Positions 23,093 to 32,364 of a stretch of 64,000 bases of DNA are shown here, piece by piece. The stretch lies in NCBI RefSeq assembly GCF_000169195.2, contig NC_016023.1, positions 2,418,001 to 2,482,000 of the forward strand. The letters run 5' to 3'. Below the pieces are notes generated by a model. It saw only the letters and a program-made list of their open reading frames with translations, did no database searches and was not told where the DNA came from. Numbering within the stretch: position 1 is the stretch's first letter; each line of letters opens with the position of its first letter. Made by a program: the position numbers and the translations under genes. The stretch comes from Heyndrickxia coagulans 36D1. GTDB lineage: Bacteria > Bacillota > Bacilli > Bacillales > Bacillaceae_C.

Positions 23093-24529
23093 TTGAAAAA
23101 ATTATCTTATTCATACGTGAAAGACCTGCAACGGTATCCAACCAAAGCCATCCAGTTTGGAGAAGGAAATTTTCTTCGGGCTTTTGTCGACTGGCAGATT
23201 GAGCAAATGAACAAACGCGGACTTTTTCAAGGTGGGGTGACAATTGTACAATCATTGCCACGCGGTAGAGTAGGGCAACTTGCTGGACAGGACTTTTTAT
23301 TCACAGTCATGCTGGAAGGAATGCAAAATGGAAAAGCAGTCCAGTCCCATGAGATTATTTCATCTGTAAATAGCGGGATCAATCCTTATGAAGATTATGA
23401 CGCCTATTTACAACTGGCCCATGATGACAACATCCGGTTTATTTTTTCCAATACGACGGAAGCCGGCATCGTCTATCGTGAAGGAGATGCATTAACCGAC
23501 CGGCCTCCTGTCAGTTTCCCGGCAAAACTTACGGCACTGCTCTATGAAAGATATAAGGCCGGAAAAAAGGGGTTTTACATCATTCCTTGCGAGCTCATTG
23601 AAAATAACGGCAAGGCACTGAAAGAAATTGTGCACCGCTATGCGGATGAGTGGAAGCTTGGCGAAGATTTCAGCAGCTGGCTTGAATCAGAAAATACTTT
23701 CTGCTCCAGCCTGGTCGACCGGATTGTCCCGGGCTACCCGAAAGACCGCGCAGAAAAACTTTGGGAAGAATGGGGCTATGAAGATACGTTAATTGCAAAA
23801 GCAGAACCATTTCTCATTTGGGTGATTGAAGGGCCCAAGGAGCTGGAAGAAGAACTGCCGCTCAAAAAAGTGGGGCTGAATGTCGTGGTCACCGATCATT
23901 TAAAACCGTACCGCGACAGGAAAGTATACTTACTAAACGCCCCCCATACAACAATGGCCTGCCTGGCGCGACTTGTCGGCATTAAAACAGTCGGCGGGGT
24001 AATGGAAGATCCCGATTTTTACCGGTTGATTGACCGCGAAATGTTTGCGGAAATCATCCCGTCATTGGATTTGCCAAAAGAAGAGTTGACAAGTTACGCG
24101 GCGGGAATTCAGGAACGTTTCAGAAACCCGTATATGGAACACCAGCTGGACGCGATTGCTTTAAACAGCGTTTCAAAATTTAAGGCACGCCTCCTGCCCA
24201 TATTGGCGGAGCATGTAAAAAGGTTCCACAAAATCCCGTCAAGAATTGCGTTAGCTTTATCCGGGCTGTTGAAAATTTATGGAGAGCAGAATCCTGCCTC
24301 TGCTAAAGCAATTGATTTGCCGGATGTTTTGAAAGAGTTTTCAATGGCGTATCACTCCGATCGCTATGTTTGGGACATTTTAAGCAACGAAACCTTATGG
24401 GGAATGGATTTGACAAAAATTGACGGCCTGCCCGCTCAAGTTGAAAAAGGCTTGCAGTTGATAGAAAAAGAGGGCGTTCGCAGGGCAGTGCAGCAGGCCA
24501 ACGAGGAGGCATTACCGATTGAAAAATAA
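23093..24529 (+). CDS. uxaB: Tagaturonate reductase (altronate oxidoreductase)
   Basis: The 478-residue NAD-dependent enzyme of the mannitol dehydrogenase family reduces D-tagaturonate to D-altronate. It has IQFGEGNFLRAFVDWQI (nucleotide site, residues about 20-36), CSSLVDRIVPGYP, and the active-site region VYLLNAPHTTMACLARLVG. The start is TTG, with AAAGGAGGGG upstream. It overlaps uxaA by 11 bases. The polyol dehydrogenase family is broad, but the uxaA-uxaC context settles the substrate. Confidence 0.94.
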   Translation: MKKLSYSYVKDLQRYPTKAIQFGEGNFLRAFVDWQIEQMNKRGLFQGGVTIVQSLPRGRVGQLAGQDFLFTVMLEGMQNGKAVQSHEIISSVNSGINPYEDYDAYLQLAHDDNIRFIFSNTTEAGIVYREGDALTDRPPVSFPAKLTALLYERYKAGKKGFYIIPCELIENNGKALKEIVHRYADEWKLGEDFSSWLESENTFCSSLVDRIVPGYPKDRAEKLWEEWGYEDTLIAKAEPFLIWVIEGPKELEEELPLKKVGLNVVVTDHLKPYRDRKVYLLNAPHTTMACLARLVGIKTVGGVMEDPDFYRLIDREMFAEIIPSLDLPKEELTSYAAGIQERFRNPYMEHQLDAIALNSVSKFKARLLPILAEHVKRFHKIPSRIALALSGLLKIYGEQNPASAKAIDLPDVLKEFSMAYHSDRYVWDILSNETLWGMDLTKIDGLPAQVEKGLQLIEKEGVRRAVQQANEEALPIEK

Positions 24530-26009
24530 AACCATTCAGCTAAACCCCCGGGATAATGTACTCGTTGCTCTTCAGGATTTAGAGCCGGGTGATGTCCTTA
24601 CATCAGGGGATAGGGCGATCACCGTAAATGAGGCAATAAAAAGAGGACACAAAATTGCTTTAGAAGATATCGAGGAGAACGCGGACATTATAAAATACGG
24701 GTCACCCATTGGACATGCGACAAAAAAGATTGAACAAGGCAGCTGGGTCCATACCCATAACGTGAGCACCAATCTTTCCGGAAAAGTGGAATACGAGTAC
24801 AAGCCGGAACTGCATCCCCGCATCTTTCCGAAAGACAGCCGCACTTTTAAAGGTTATTTGCGGAAAAACGGAAAAGCCGGGATACGCAATGATTTATACA
24901 TCATTCCGACTGTTGGGTGCATCAATATGATCGGTGATCTCCTCGTTGACCAATTTAAGGCGAATCACCCTGATAACGGCGCATTTGATGAAATTATATT
25001 GTTTAAACATCCATACGGCTGTTCCCAGCTGGGGGATGATTTGCAGAACACCCGCAAGATTTTAATGGATGCGGCCGCCCATCCAAATGCCGGCGGTGTG
25101 CTCATCTTCGGGCTTGGCTGTGAAAACAACCAGCTAGATGAAATGAAGGCACAAATGGGAGAGTTTGATGAAAAGCGCGTAAAGTTTATGATTTGCCAGG
25201 ATGTTGAAGATGAAGTGGAAACAGGCTTCCAACTACTGGAAGAATTGAATGAAGCTGCAAAAGAGGACAAGCGGATCGATCTGCCTCTATCAGAATTGAA
25301 AATTGGATTAAAATGCGGCGGCTCAGACGGATTTTCGGGCATTACCGGCAATCCACTGCTTGGAAGATTTTCAGATTTTGTCATTTCTCAAGGCGGCTCC
25401 ACTGTTTTAACGGAAGTCCCGGAAATGTTCGGTGCCGAAAAAATGTTAATGGCACGAGCAAAAGATGAAATCGTATTCAATAAAATTGTGAAGCTCATTA
25501 ATCAATTTAAAGATTATTTTGCTTCTTACGGGCAGCCAATCTATGAAAATCCTTCTCCGGGCAATAAGGCCGGCGGGATCACCACTTTGGAAGACAAATC
25601 GCTCGGCTGCACGCAAAAAGCGGGGACATCGGCAGTGGTCGATGTGCTGGAATACGGAGAAAAACTAAAGGAAAAAGGGTTATCCCTACTTCAGGCACCC
25701 GGAAATGATCTTGTTTCCTCAACAGCGCTTGCAGCGGCGGATTGCCAGATGGTCCTGTTCACAACCGGCAGGGGCACACCGTTTGGAACCTTTGTGCCAA
25801 CTGTGAAAGTATCGACGAACACCGAACTTTATGAAAAGAAAAAGCAGTGGATTGATTTCAACGCGGGACGGCTGCTTGATGAAGAAATGGACGAAGTAGT
25901 AGAACAATTTATTTCTTTTATTCTTGAAGTCGCGAGCGGGAAGAAGACGAAAAATGAGATCCGCCATCTGCATGAGATTGCGATATTTAAGAACGGCGTT
26001 ACTGAATAA
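24519..26009 (+). CDS. uxaA: Altronate dehydratase
   Basis: The 496-residue Fe-dependent enzyme dehydrates D-altronate to 2-keto-3-deoxygluconate. An N-terminal SAF domain (residues 1-90, ending WVHTHNVSTNLSG) is followed by the catalytic UxaA/GarD domain with YLRKNGKAGIRNDLYIIPTV, HPYGCSQLGDD, LGCENNQ and LKCGGSDGFSG. The start is TTG inside the end of uxaB, with AGGAGG 9 bases before it. Translation is coupled to uxaB. Confidence 0.95.
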   Translation: MKNKTIQLNPRDNVLVALQDLEPGDVLTSGDRAITVNEAIKRGHKIALEDIEENADIIKYGSPIGHATKKIEQGSWVHTHNVSTNLSGKVEYEYKPELHPRIFPKDSRTFKGYLRKNGKAGIRNDLYIIPTVGCINMIGDLLVDQFKANHPDNGAFDEIILFKHPYGCSQLGDDLQNTRKILMDAAAHPNAGGVLIFGLGCENNQLDEMKAQMGEFDEKRVKFMICQDVEDEVETGFQLLEELNEAAKEDKRIDLPLSELKIGLKCGGSDGFSGITGNPLLGRFSDFVISQGGSTVLTEVPEMFGAEKMLMARAKDEIVFNKIVKLINQFKDYFASYGQPIYENPSPGNKAGGITTLEDKSLGCTQKAGTSAVVDVLEYGEKLKEKGLSLLQAPGNDLVSSTALAAADCQMVLFTTGRGTPFGTFVPTVKVSTNTELYEKKKQWIDFNAGRLLDEEMDEVVEQFISFILEVASGKKTKNEIRHLHEIAIFKNGVTE

Positions 26010-26043
26010 ACCATTATTCCATTCCAAAAAGAAGGTATAGAAC

Positions 26044-27456
26044 ATGTTCTTAAATCAAGATTTTCTTTTAACAACAGATTTTGCCAAGAAATTATTTCAC
26101 AACCATGCCGAAAAAATGCCGATTATTGATTACCATTGCCACCTGAACCCGAAGGAAATCTACGAAAATAAAAATTTCAGAGATTTGGCACAAGTGTGGA
26201 TCAATGAAGGGCATTACGGTGACCATTATAAATGGCGTTTAATGCGCGCAAACGGTGTCCCGGAAAAATATATTACGGGTGATGCTGACCCTTACGAAAA
26301 GTTTTTAAAATGGGCGGAAACGATTGAAAAATCAGTGGGCAATCCACTTTATGAATGGACGCATTTGGAGTTGCGGCGTTTCTTTGAAATTGATACGATT
26401 TTAAACCGCAAAACGGCACCGGCCATTTGGGAACAGGCAAATCAATTGCTGGCGACAGATGATTTTAAACCACGGAATTTAATTAAAAACAGCAATGTGA
26501 AAGTGGTTTGCACAACAGATGACCCGGTGGATGACCTTCAATACCATAAATTGTTACAGGAATCCGAGACGGAAAATGGTTTTAAGGTGCTGCCGGCTTT
26601 CCGGCCCGATAAGGTGCTGAACATCCAGAATAAAGAATACGCTGATTATGTCCACAAATTAGCAACTGTTTCAGGCGTTTCAATCCAAAATTTCTCGGAT
26701 CTCGTTTCGGCTGTTCGAAACCGAATTGAATATTTCCATGAAAGAGGCGGACGGTTATCCGACCATGCCCTGGATACTTTTACGTATGCAGAGGCGGCGC
26801 CGCAACAATTGGATGCGATCGTTGAGAAAGCGTTATCACAAGAAGCGTTGAGTTTAAATGAAATCAATCAATATCACACAGCGCTGTTAATAGAACTTAT
26901 GCACATTTATCACGAAAAAGGCTGGGTCATGCAATATCACATTCATGCTTACAGGAACTTAAATGGGCCCATGTTTGAAAAACTGGGGCCTGATACGGGG
27001 TATGATGCATTGAATGATCGATGTATTGCAGAATCTTACGGGAAATTATTTGCCCGTGCAGAAAATGAAGATATCATTCCAAAAACGATTCTTTATTCTT
27101 TAAACCCGAACGACTGGCTCCCGCTTGTCACAATGATGGGCTGTTTCCAAAAAGATACGGTTCAGAAATTGCAGCTGGGATGCGCCTGGTGGTTTAACGA
27201 TACAAGAAGCGGGATGCGCAGGCAATTGGAAATGTTTGCAGAAGAAAGCCTCCTGCCAAATTTTGTCGGCATGTTAACCGATTCACGCAGTTTCCTGTCA
27301 TACCCGCGCCACGAATATTTCCGCAGGGTACTATGCGAGCTATTTGGCGAATGGGCAGAACGGGGACAAATCCCCGAGGATGAAGAACAGATCGGGAAAA
27401 TCATTGAAGATATTGCTTACCATAATGCTTATCGATATTTTGGTTTTTTTGAGTAA
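26044..27456 (+). CDS. uxaC: Uronate isomerase
   Basis: The 470-residue amidohydrolase-superfamily enzyme isomerises D-galacturonate to D-tagaturonate and D-glucuronate to D-fructuronate. Signature elements are IIDYHCHLNPKEI (the HxH metal motif), VVCTTDDPVDDL, WVMQYHIHAYRNLN and LTDSRSFLSYPRHEYFRR. It lies 34 bases after uxaA with AAGAAGG before the ATG. As only uxaB, not uxuA/uxuB, is present here, the galacturonate branch is the one encoded. Confidence 0.96.
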   Translation: MFLNQDFLLTTDFAKKLFHNHAEKMPIIDYHCHLNPKEIYENKNFRDLAQVWINEGHYGDHYKWRLMRANGVPEKYITGDADPYEKFLKWAETIEKSVGNPLYEWTHLELRRFFEIDTILNRKTAPAIWEQANQLLATDDFKPRNLIKNSNVKVVCTTDDPVDDLQYHKLLQESETENGFKVLPAFRPDKVLNIQNKEYADYVHKLATVSGVSIQNFSDLVSAVRNRIEYFHERGGRLSDHALDTFTYAEAAPQQLDAIVEKALSQEALSLNEINQYHTALLIELMHIYHEKGWVMQYHIHAYRNLNGPMFEKLGPDTGYDALNDRCIAESYGKLFARAENEDIIPKTILYSLNPNDWLPLVTMMGCFQKDTVQKLQLGCAWWFNDTRSGMRRQLEMFAEESLLPNFVGMLTDSRSFLSYPRHEYFRRVLCELFGEWAERGQIPEDEEQIGKIIEDIAYHNAYRYFGFFE

Positions 27457-27524
27457 TAAGGCTTTTGTATGTTCCGGAATTGGAGGATTTCGCACTTTTT
27501 AATAAAAATAGGTGGTGCAGAAAC

Positions 27525-28949
27525 ATGGCTGAAAGCGTTGTAAAAACGACCGCGGAAAAGATAATTGATCCGCAGCATGCATCCAAGCGTATTTCGTTAA
27601 AAGAAAAAGTGAGTTACGGTTTTGGTGATTTTGGGAATGGTTTTATGTTTGATTTGGGGCAATCTTATTTGACCAATTTCTATACGGATGTCGCAGGCAT
27701 TAGCGCTGCGGCAGCCGCCGGTGTTTTTTCGATTACAAAAATCTTTGATGCATTTATGGACCCATTAGCCGGATCCATCATTGATTCGAGAACCCCCGGA
27801 AAGCGCGGTAAGTTTCGTCCAGTTATGATGGTTTCTTCTGTATTGCTAGCGATTATGACAGTCATTATCTTTATAATGCCGTCCGGTTTATCACCAACGA
27901 TGAAGATCGTTTACGCATATGCAACATATATGGCTTGGGGTGTTTTGTATTCGTTTACAAATGTGCCATACGGGTCTTTGGCTTCTGTCATGACAAGAAA
28001 TGTAGATGACCGATCCTTCATGGCTTCTACACGGCAGGCCGGCTCAATTGGCGCCCAATTGGTAACTGGTGTTGCTTTTGTTCCAATTATGCTGTTGTTC
28101 TCAAATACAAAAGTAGGTTATGCCGTTACTGCAGCTATTATGGCTTTCATTGGTATATGCGGTTTCTTTATATGCTATATCAATACAAAAGAACATATTC
28201 ATGCTGAAAATTCACGAAGCAAAGAACGCGAAACGATGAAAGATTATCTTCGGGTCGTATTTACGAACAGGCCGCTGTGGAGCCTGATTTTAATGACATT
28301 ATTTACAATTTCTGCTATGAATACAAACAACCAAATGATGATTTATTTCTGTAAATACAATCTGAATAACATCGGTTTGCAACCAATTATTAATTTTATC
28401 ATGATGGGCTGCTCTGTTGCAGGGATTACACTCATCCCATTTTTGGTAAAAAAGTTTGGCAAGAAAAAAACAGCAATTGGCGGGCTTATCATTGGAGTCG
28501 TTGCGGACGCATTGAATTTTGTCATTCCAACAAACATTGTAACATTCATTATTTTAGTTACGATCGGGTATGTGGCTTTAGCCATTCCGAACGGTGTTAC
28601 CTGGGCTTTTGTATCTGATACGATTGACTACGGCCACTGGCATACAGGTGTACGTAAAGAAGGGATTACCTATGCTGCCTTTAACTTCTCGAGAAAAATT
28701 GCCCAATCTATTGCAGCATTGGTTTCAGCAGGTATTCTTGCTGCAACGGGATATATTGCGAATGCCCATCAATCATCAACAACATTGCTTGGAATTAAAG
28801 GGGCAATGACGATTTATCCGGCTGTCGCTTTACTACTTGCTGCAATTATTATCACCCTTTTATATAATTTGCCTGATGATAAATTTAAACAAATTGCAAA
28901 TGATTTGGAAAACGGTCGTTGGGAAAAGGGTACATTTATTCAAGGATAA
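27525..28949 (+). CDS. GPH-family sugar/uronide cation symporter
   Basis: A 474-residue membrane protein with about 12 transmembrane helices of the glycoside-pentoside-hexuronide:cation symporter (MFS_2) family. Seen are LKEKVSYGFGDFGNGFMFDL at the first helix, ITKIFDAFMDPLAGSIIDSR and the loop PGKRGKFRP. The position after uxaC indicates uptake of a hexuronate or an oligouronide. The ATG at 27525 is preceded by AGGTGG; an earlier in-frame start would add 20 polar residues before the conserved part. Specificity cannot be read from sequence. Confidence 0.9.
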   Translation: MAESVVKTTAEKIIDPQHASKRISLKEKVSYGFGDFGNGFMFDLGQSYLTNFYTDVAGISAAAAAGVFSITKIFDAFMDPLAGSIIDSRTPGKRGKFRPVMMVSSVLLAIMTVIIFIMPSGLSPTMKIVYAYATYMAWGVLYSFTNVPYGSLASVMTRNVDDRSFMASTRQAGSIGAQLVTGVAFVPIMLLFSNTKVGYAVTAAIMAFIGICGFFICYINTKEHIHAENSRSKERETMKDYLRVVFTNRPLWSLILMTLFTISAMNTNNQMMIYFCKYNLNNIGLQPIINFIMMGCSVAGITLIPFLVKKFGKKKTAIGGLIIGVVADALNFVIPTNIVTFIILVTIGYVALAIPNGVTWAFVSDTIDYGHWHTGVRKEGITYAAFNFSRKIAQSIAALVSAGILAATGYIANAHQSSTTLLGIKGAMTIYPAVALLLAAIIITLLYNLPDDKFKQIANDLENGRWEKGTFIQG

Positions 28950-29363
28950 AAAGAAACAGGGGATAGAAAACACAGCAGTTTACTTGGTATAATCATAAAA
29001 TTTTGATAAGCGGCTGCTTTCTTAAAATTCAAGAAGGCAGCTCTGTTCATTTAGTAATGAGGTTTTATAGGTGTATTTATTGGTTCCATTTAGATCATCT
29101 TTCGCTGTGTTTCGACGAATAAGCTGTGAATGCAAGTGTACTATTCTGTCATACTCTGCCGCATGTCGTTTTACAGGGCTTCCTTTTAGGAACGGGAGAT
29201 CGGGATAAGGAACGGCTGTCATGATTTATCTTTCTATATTGCTCTAAGTTATTGTTGCGTCCAGCATAGCGCGGGAAATGACAGATGATCGTGAATTCGC
29301 GGGGCAGATTGTACTGTCGGCATTCAGTTTTTTTTATAATTTCAATTATTAGGAGGCTTTCAC
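28950..29363. other. Gap between transporter and kduD
   Basis: A stem GCTGCTTTCTT/AAGAAGGCAGC (29013-29041) may terminate the uxa transcript, although the T-run after it is poor. A TATAAT at 29335-29340 without a convincing -35 and an ATTTC half-site at 29339 precede kduD. No gene is seen. Confidence 0.45.
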
Positions 29364-30140
29364 ATGGATCTAGACGATTTCACCCTTGACTTTTTCAGTT
29401 TAAAAGGCAAAGTGGCGGTGGTAACCGGGTCGGCGACAGGGCTTGGGCAGGCATATGCCGTTGCGCTGGCGAAAGCGGGGGCCGATTTGTATTTGCCGGT
29501 GCACCGGTCGAGCGGCGAGGAGACGAAGTCTCTCATTGAAAAACAGGGCAGGAAAGCCGTGCTCGTAAAGGCAGATTTGAGCGGGAAAGAAGCAGCAAAG
29601 AAAGTGATTGATGGCTGCATTGAAACGTACGGCAAGATTGATATTCTTGTGAACAACGCTGGCATTATTAAACGGGCGCCGCTGTTGGAGTATAAAGATG
29701 AAGACTGGGAGAACGTTCTTGATGTGAATTTAAATGGCGTCTACTACTTAAGCCAGGCAGCCGCAAAAGAAATGGCGAAACAAAAAAGCGGGAAAATCAT
29801 CAATGTTGCTTCTATGCTTTCTTTTCAGGGCGGGAAGTTCGTTCCGTCCTACACGGCCAGCAAGCATGGTGTTGCAGGCCTTACGAAAGCGTTTGCCAAT
29901 GAATTAAGCACGTTCAATATCCAGGTCAATGCGATTGCCCCAGGATATATTGAGACTGCTAATACTGCCCCGATTCGTGCGGACGAAAACCGGAATGAAG
30001 AAATTTTAAGCAGAATACCGGCGGGCAGATGGGGACAACCTTTCGATTTAATGGGCGCCATCATTTTTTTAGCAAGCCCTGCATCTGACTATGTGACCGG
30101 CCATATTCTTGCAGTAGACGGTGGCTGGCTCGTGCGGTAA
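29364..30140 (+). CDS. kduD: 2-deoxy-D-gluconate 3-dehydrogenase / 2-keto-3-deoxygluconate 5-dehydrogenase
   Basis: The 258-residue short-chain dehydrogenase reduces 2,5-diketo-3-deoxygluconate to KDG in the pathway for unsaturated pectin products. It has the cofactor motif TGSATGLGQAYA, LVNNAGI, catalytic S (VASML), YTASK and N residues, and the family ending DGGWLVR. AGGAGG precedes the ATG. KduI follows 41 bases downstream, which supports KduD over other SDR roles. Confidence 0.92.
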   Translation: MDLDDFTLDFFSLKGKVAVVTGSATGLGQAYAVALAKAGADLYLPVHRSSGEETKSLIEKQGRKAVLVKADLSGKEAAKKVIDGCIETYGKIDILVNNAGIIKRAPLLEYKDEDWENVLDVNLNGVYYLSQAAAKEMAKQKSGKIINVASMLSFQGGKFVPSYTASKHGVAGLTKAFANELSTFNIQVNAIAPGYIETANTAPIRADENRNEEILSRIPAGRWGQPFDLMGAIIFLASPASDYVTGHILAVDGGWLVR

Positions 30141-30181
30141 ATCAACTTTGATTTATAAAAAATTCACAAGGAGTGATTGAA

Positions 30182-31024
30182 ATGTCCCAAACCATGGAAA
30201 CAAGATATACCCACAGCCCGGAAGACATCCGGCATTACACTACAGAACAGTTACGGAAAGAGTTTTTAGTGGAAAAGATTTTTGTTCCCGGCGAAATCAT
30301 GCTGACTTATACCCATAATGATCGGCAGATTTTCGGTGGGGTTACACCGACAAATGAGCCGCTAGAGATCCGGCTTTCAAAAGAACTTGGTGTAGACTAC
30401 TTTCTGGAAAGAAGGGAACTGGGCGTCATCAATATCGGAGGGCCCGGCAGTATCACGATAGAAGACAAAAAAGACCCGATGAAAAAACAGGACGGCTATT
30501 ACATAGGAAAAGGGACAAAAGACGTCGTGTTTGAATCGGACGACCCCACTAACCCGGCGAAGTTTTATGTTGTTTCAGTGCCCGCGCATCACAAATATCC
30601 AAATGTGAAGATCAGCATTGACCAGATTACGCCGCGTGAAACAGGCGAAGATCTGTCTATGAACAAGCGGAAAATCTATCAATATATTCATCCGAATATT
30701 TGCGAGTCCTGCCAGCTGCAAATGGGTTACACTGTGCTTGAACCGGGCAATGCCTGGAACACCATGCCAAGCCATACGCATGATCGGCGTATGGAAACGT
30801 ATTTGTACTTTGACATGGAACCGGATACACGGGTATTCCATTTTATGGGCAAACCGGATGAAACCAAGCACCTTATCCTATCTTCAGAACAGGCGGTGAT
30901 TTCCCCGAGTTGGTCGATCCATTGCGGGGTAGCGACGAGCAATTACACGTTCATCTGGGCAATGTGCGGGGAAAATATCACCTATGATGATATGGATTTT
31001 GTCCCAATGGAAGAGTTGAAATAG
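30182..31024 (+). CDS. kduI: 5-keto-4-deoxyuronate isomerase
   Basis: The 280-residue cupin enzyme converts 4-deoxy-5-threo-hexosulose uronate, the product of unsaturated galacturonate, to 2,5-diketo-3-deoxygluconate. Predicted zinc ligands are H198, H200 (SHTHDRRMETY), E205 and H247 (WSIHCG), close to the known E. coli set. The ATG at 30182 has AAGGAGTG upstream; an alternative start 9 bases earlier lies within that site. No pectate lyase is in the window, so the substrate must come from elsewhere. Confidence 0.95.
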   Translation: MSQTMETRYTHSPEDIRHYTTEQLRKEFLVEKIFVPGEIMLTYTHNDRQIFGGVTPTNEPLEIRLSKELGVDYFLERRELGVINIGGPGSITIEDKKDPMKKQDGYYIGKGTKDVVFESDDPTNPAKFYVVSVPAHHKYPNVKISIDQITPRETGEDLSMNKRKIYQYIHPNICESCQLQMGYTVLEPGNAWNTMPSHTHDRRMETYLYFDMEPDTRVFHFMGKPDETKHLILSSEQAVISPSWSIHCGVATSNYTFIWAMCGENITYDDMDFVPMEELK

Positions 31025-31037
31025 AATGTATAGCAAT

Positions 31038-31072
31038 AAGCTTCTCTTCTCCAAAGAGGAGCTTTCTTTTTT
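31038..31072 (+). terminator. Terminator after kduI
   Basis: AAGCTTCTC pairs with GAGGAGCTT with one bulge, followed by CTTTTTTT. Confidence 0.75.
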
Positions 31073-31095
31073 TACAAAAACAATACCGGAATTTC

Positions 31096-31123
31096 TTGAC
31101 CAATCGCCATAATCCTCTATAAT
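31096..31123 (+). promoter_or_regulatory. Promoter of the second KDG kinase
   Basis: TTGACC, 16 bases, TATAAT. The operator-like palindrome at 31151 lies shortly after the predicted start of transcription. Confidence 0.7.
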
Positions 31124-31150
31124 GAAATTGTAATACAAATAGTAAACTTA

Positions 31151-31167
31151 ATTTCTTATTTAGAAAT
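31151..31167. promoter_or_regulatory. Candidate IclR-type operator before the second KDG kinase
   Basis: ATTTCTTATTTAGAAAT, with one further matching base pair outside it, has the same half-sites and 7-base spacing as the uxaB site. It lies between the promoter and the ribosome-binding site. Confidence 0.6.
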
Positions 31168-31185
31168 TATATGGAGGCGAATCAA

Positions 31186-32157
31186 ATGAGCGAGATCATC
31201 ACTGTCGGTGAGCCGCTTGTGTTGTTTATTGCGGATGAAAAGGGGCCGCTCCATGCTGTCCGGCATTATACCCGTTATATGGCCGGTGCGGATGTGAATG
31301 TATCTGTCGGGGTTTCCAGGCTCGGGCACACGGTTTCGTTTTTGACTCAGATTGGGGAAGACCCTTTCGGCGTATATGTGAAAAATTTCTTAAACAATGA
31401 GAACATTGATACCACCTATGTTTTTTCAACACCAACATATCCAACGGGTTTCATGTTAAAAGGGCTGTCGGAGATTGGCGATCCGGAAACCGTTTATTTC
31501 AGGAAGAACAGTGCTGCTTCTAAACTAACAAAAGAAGCTGTTCGCCAGGTTGATTTTTCAGAAGCAAAGATCCTCCATCTTGGCGGTATTTTGGCGGGAT
31601 TAAGCGATAGTGGTTACGAGACAACTTTGGCGCTGATTGAAAAAGCCCGGAAATACGGCCTTACGATTACGTTTGATCCGAATTTGCGTCCGGTAATTTG
31701 GGAATCGGAAGAAAAGATGATGGAACGGACAAATGAAATCGCTTGCCTTTGTGATGTCGTCATGCCAAATGCAAAAGAAGCACAGATTTTAACCGGCGAG
31801 CATGAAAAAGAAAAGATGGCGGATTTTTACTTATCCAGAGGTGTGCGGCAGGTGATCATCAATTTAGTGGAAAAAGGTTCGTATTCAAAGAAAAAATTCG
31901 AAGATGGTTCATTTGCTGAAGCGGCAGTGCCAAAATATGAAGTGAAACATTTGGTTGACCGCATTGGGGCAGGTGATGGTTTTGTATCTGGCATTCTGGC
32001 CGGCATGCTGGAGCATCTTGACGATCAGGCGCTTTTAATGCAGGGCAATGCGATTTGCTCCATCCAGATGCAAAGCCTCGGGGACAATGACGGCCTGCCG
32101 ACGCGGGCAGCATTGGATGCGTTTATGAAATCGGCCGCCTTAGTAGCCACACGGTAA
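31186..32157 (+). CDS. kdgK: 2-keto-3-deoxygluconate kinase, PfkB family (copy 2)
   Basis: A 323-residue kinase of the ribokinase family. It has GADVNVSVGVSRLGHTVSFLTQIG near the N-terminus, TFDPNLRPVIW and the catalytic LVDRIGAGDGFVSGILAG. It resembles Firmicutes KdgK more closely than copy 1. It has its own promoter and operator-like site. The ATG at 31186 follows GGAGG by 8 bases. KDG as substrate is inferred from context. Confidence 0.88.
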   Translation: MSEIITVGEPLVLFIADEKGPLHAVRHYTRYMAGADVNVSVGVSRLGHTVSFLTQIGEDPFGVYVKNFLNNENIDTTYVFSTPTYPTGFMLKGLSEIGDPETVYFRKNSAASKLTKEAVRQVDFSEAKILHLGGILAGLSDSGYETTLALIEKARKYGLTITFDPNLRPVIWESEEKMMERTNEIACLCDVVMPNAKEAQILTGEHEKEKMADFYLSRGVRQVIINLVEKGSYSKKKFEDGSFAEAAVPKYEVKHLVDRIGAGDGFVSGILAGMLEHLDDQALLMQGNAICSIQMQSLGDNDGLPTRAALDAFMKSAALVATR

Positions 32158-32201
32158 AAAGCCTAGCATTCCTGTTTCAGGAGCCTCATAGAATAGAAAT
32201 C

Positions 32202-32241
32202 GTCCGGCACTCTTGTTTTTTCCTGGAGTGCCGGGCTTTTT
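32202..32241 (+). terminator. Terminator after the second KDG kinase
   Basis: An 11-bp stem GTCCGGCACTC/GAGTGCCGGGC (with a terminal G-C and a G-T pair) with a T-rich loop is followed by five T. It ends the uronate cluster. Confidence 0.88.
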
Positions 32242-32281
32242 CCCTTTTCAAACCCTTTTGTGTGAGAAATACAAAAAGTAC

Positions 32282-32346
32282 TTGACCAAAAATGAAACTG
32301 TCATATAATTTTTAATGTAAACCATAAATTATTTTAGGTTGACATA
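32282..32346 (+). promoter_or_regulatory. bioB promoter with BirA-type operator
   Basis: TTGACC, 16 bases, TATAAT (32304-32309), followed by ATGTAAACC and GGTTGACAT (32315-32345), an inverted repeat like the biotin repressor BirA site. The spacer is 13 bases here, slightly shorter than the 14-16 I remember for the consensus. The site covers the likely transcription start. Confidence 0.7.
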
Positions 32347-32364
32347 TAAAAAGGGGTGACGGTA

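Noticed and set aside
28989-28994. TATAAT as a promoter for kduD
   Set aside because: No -35 element lies at proper distance, and a stem-loop with terminator character follows it.
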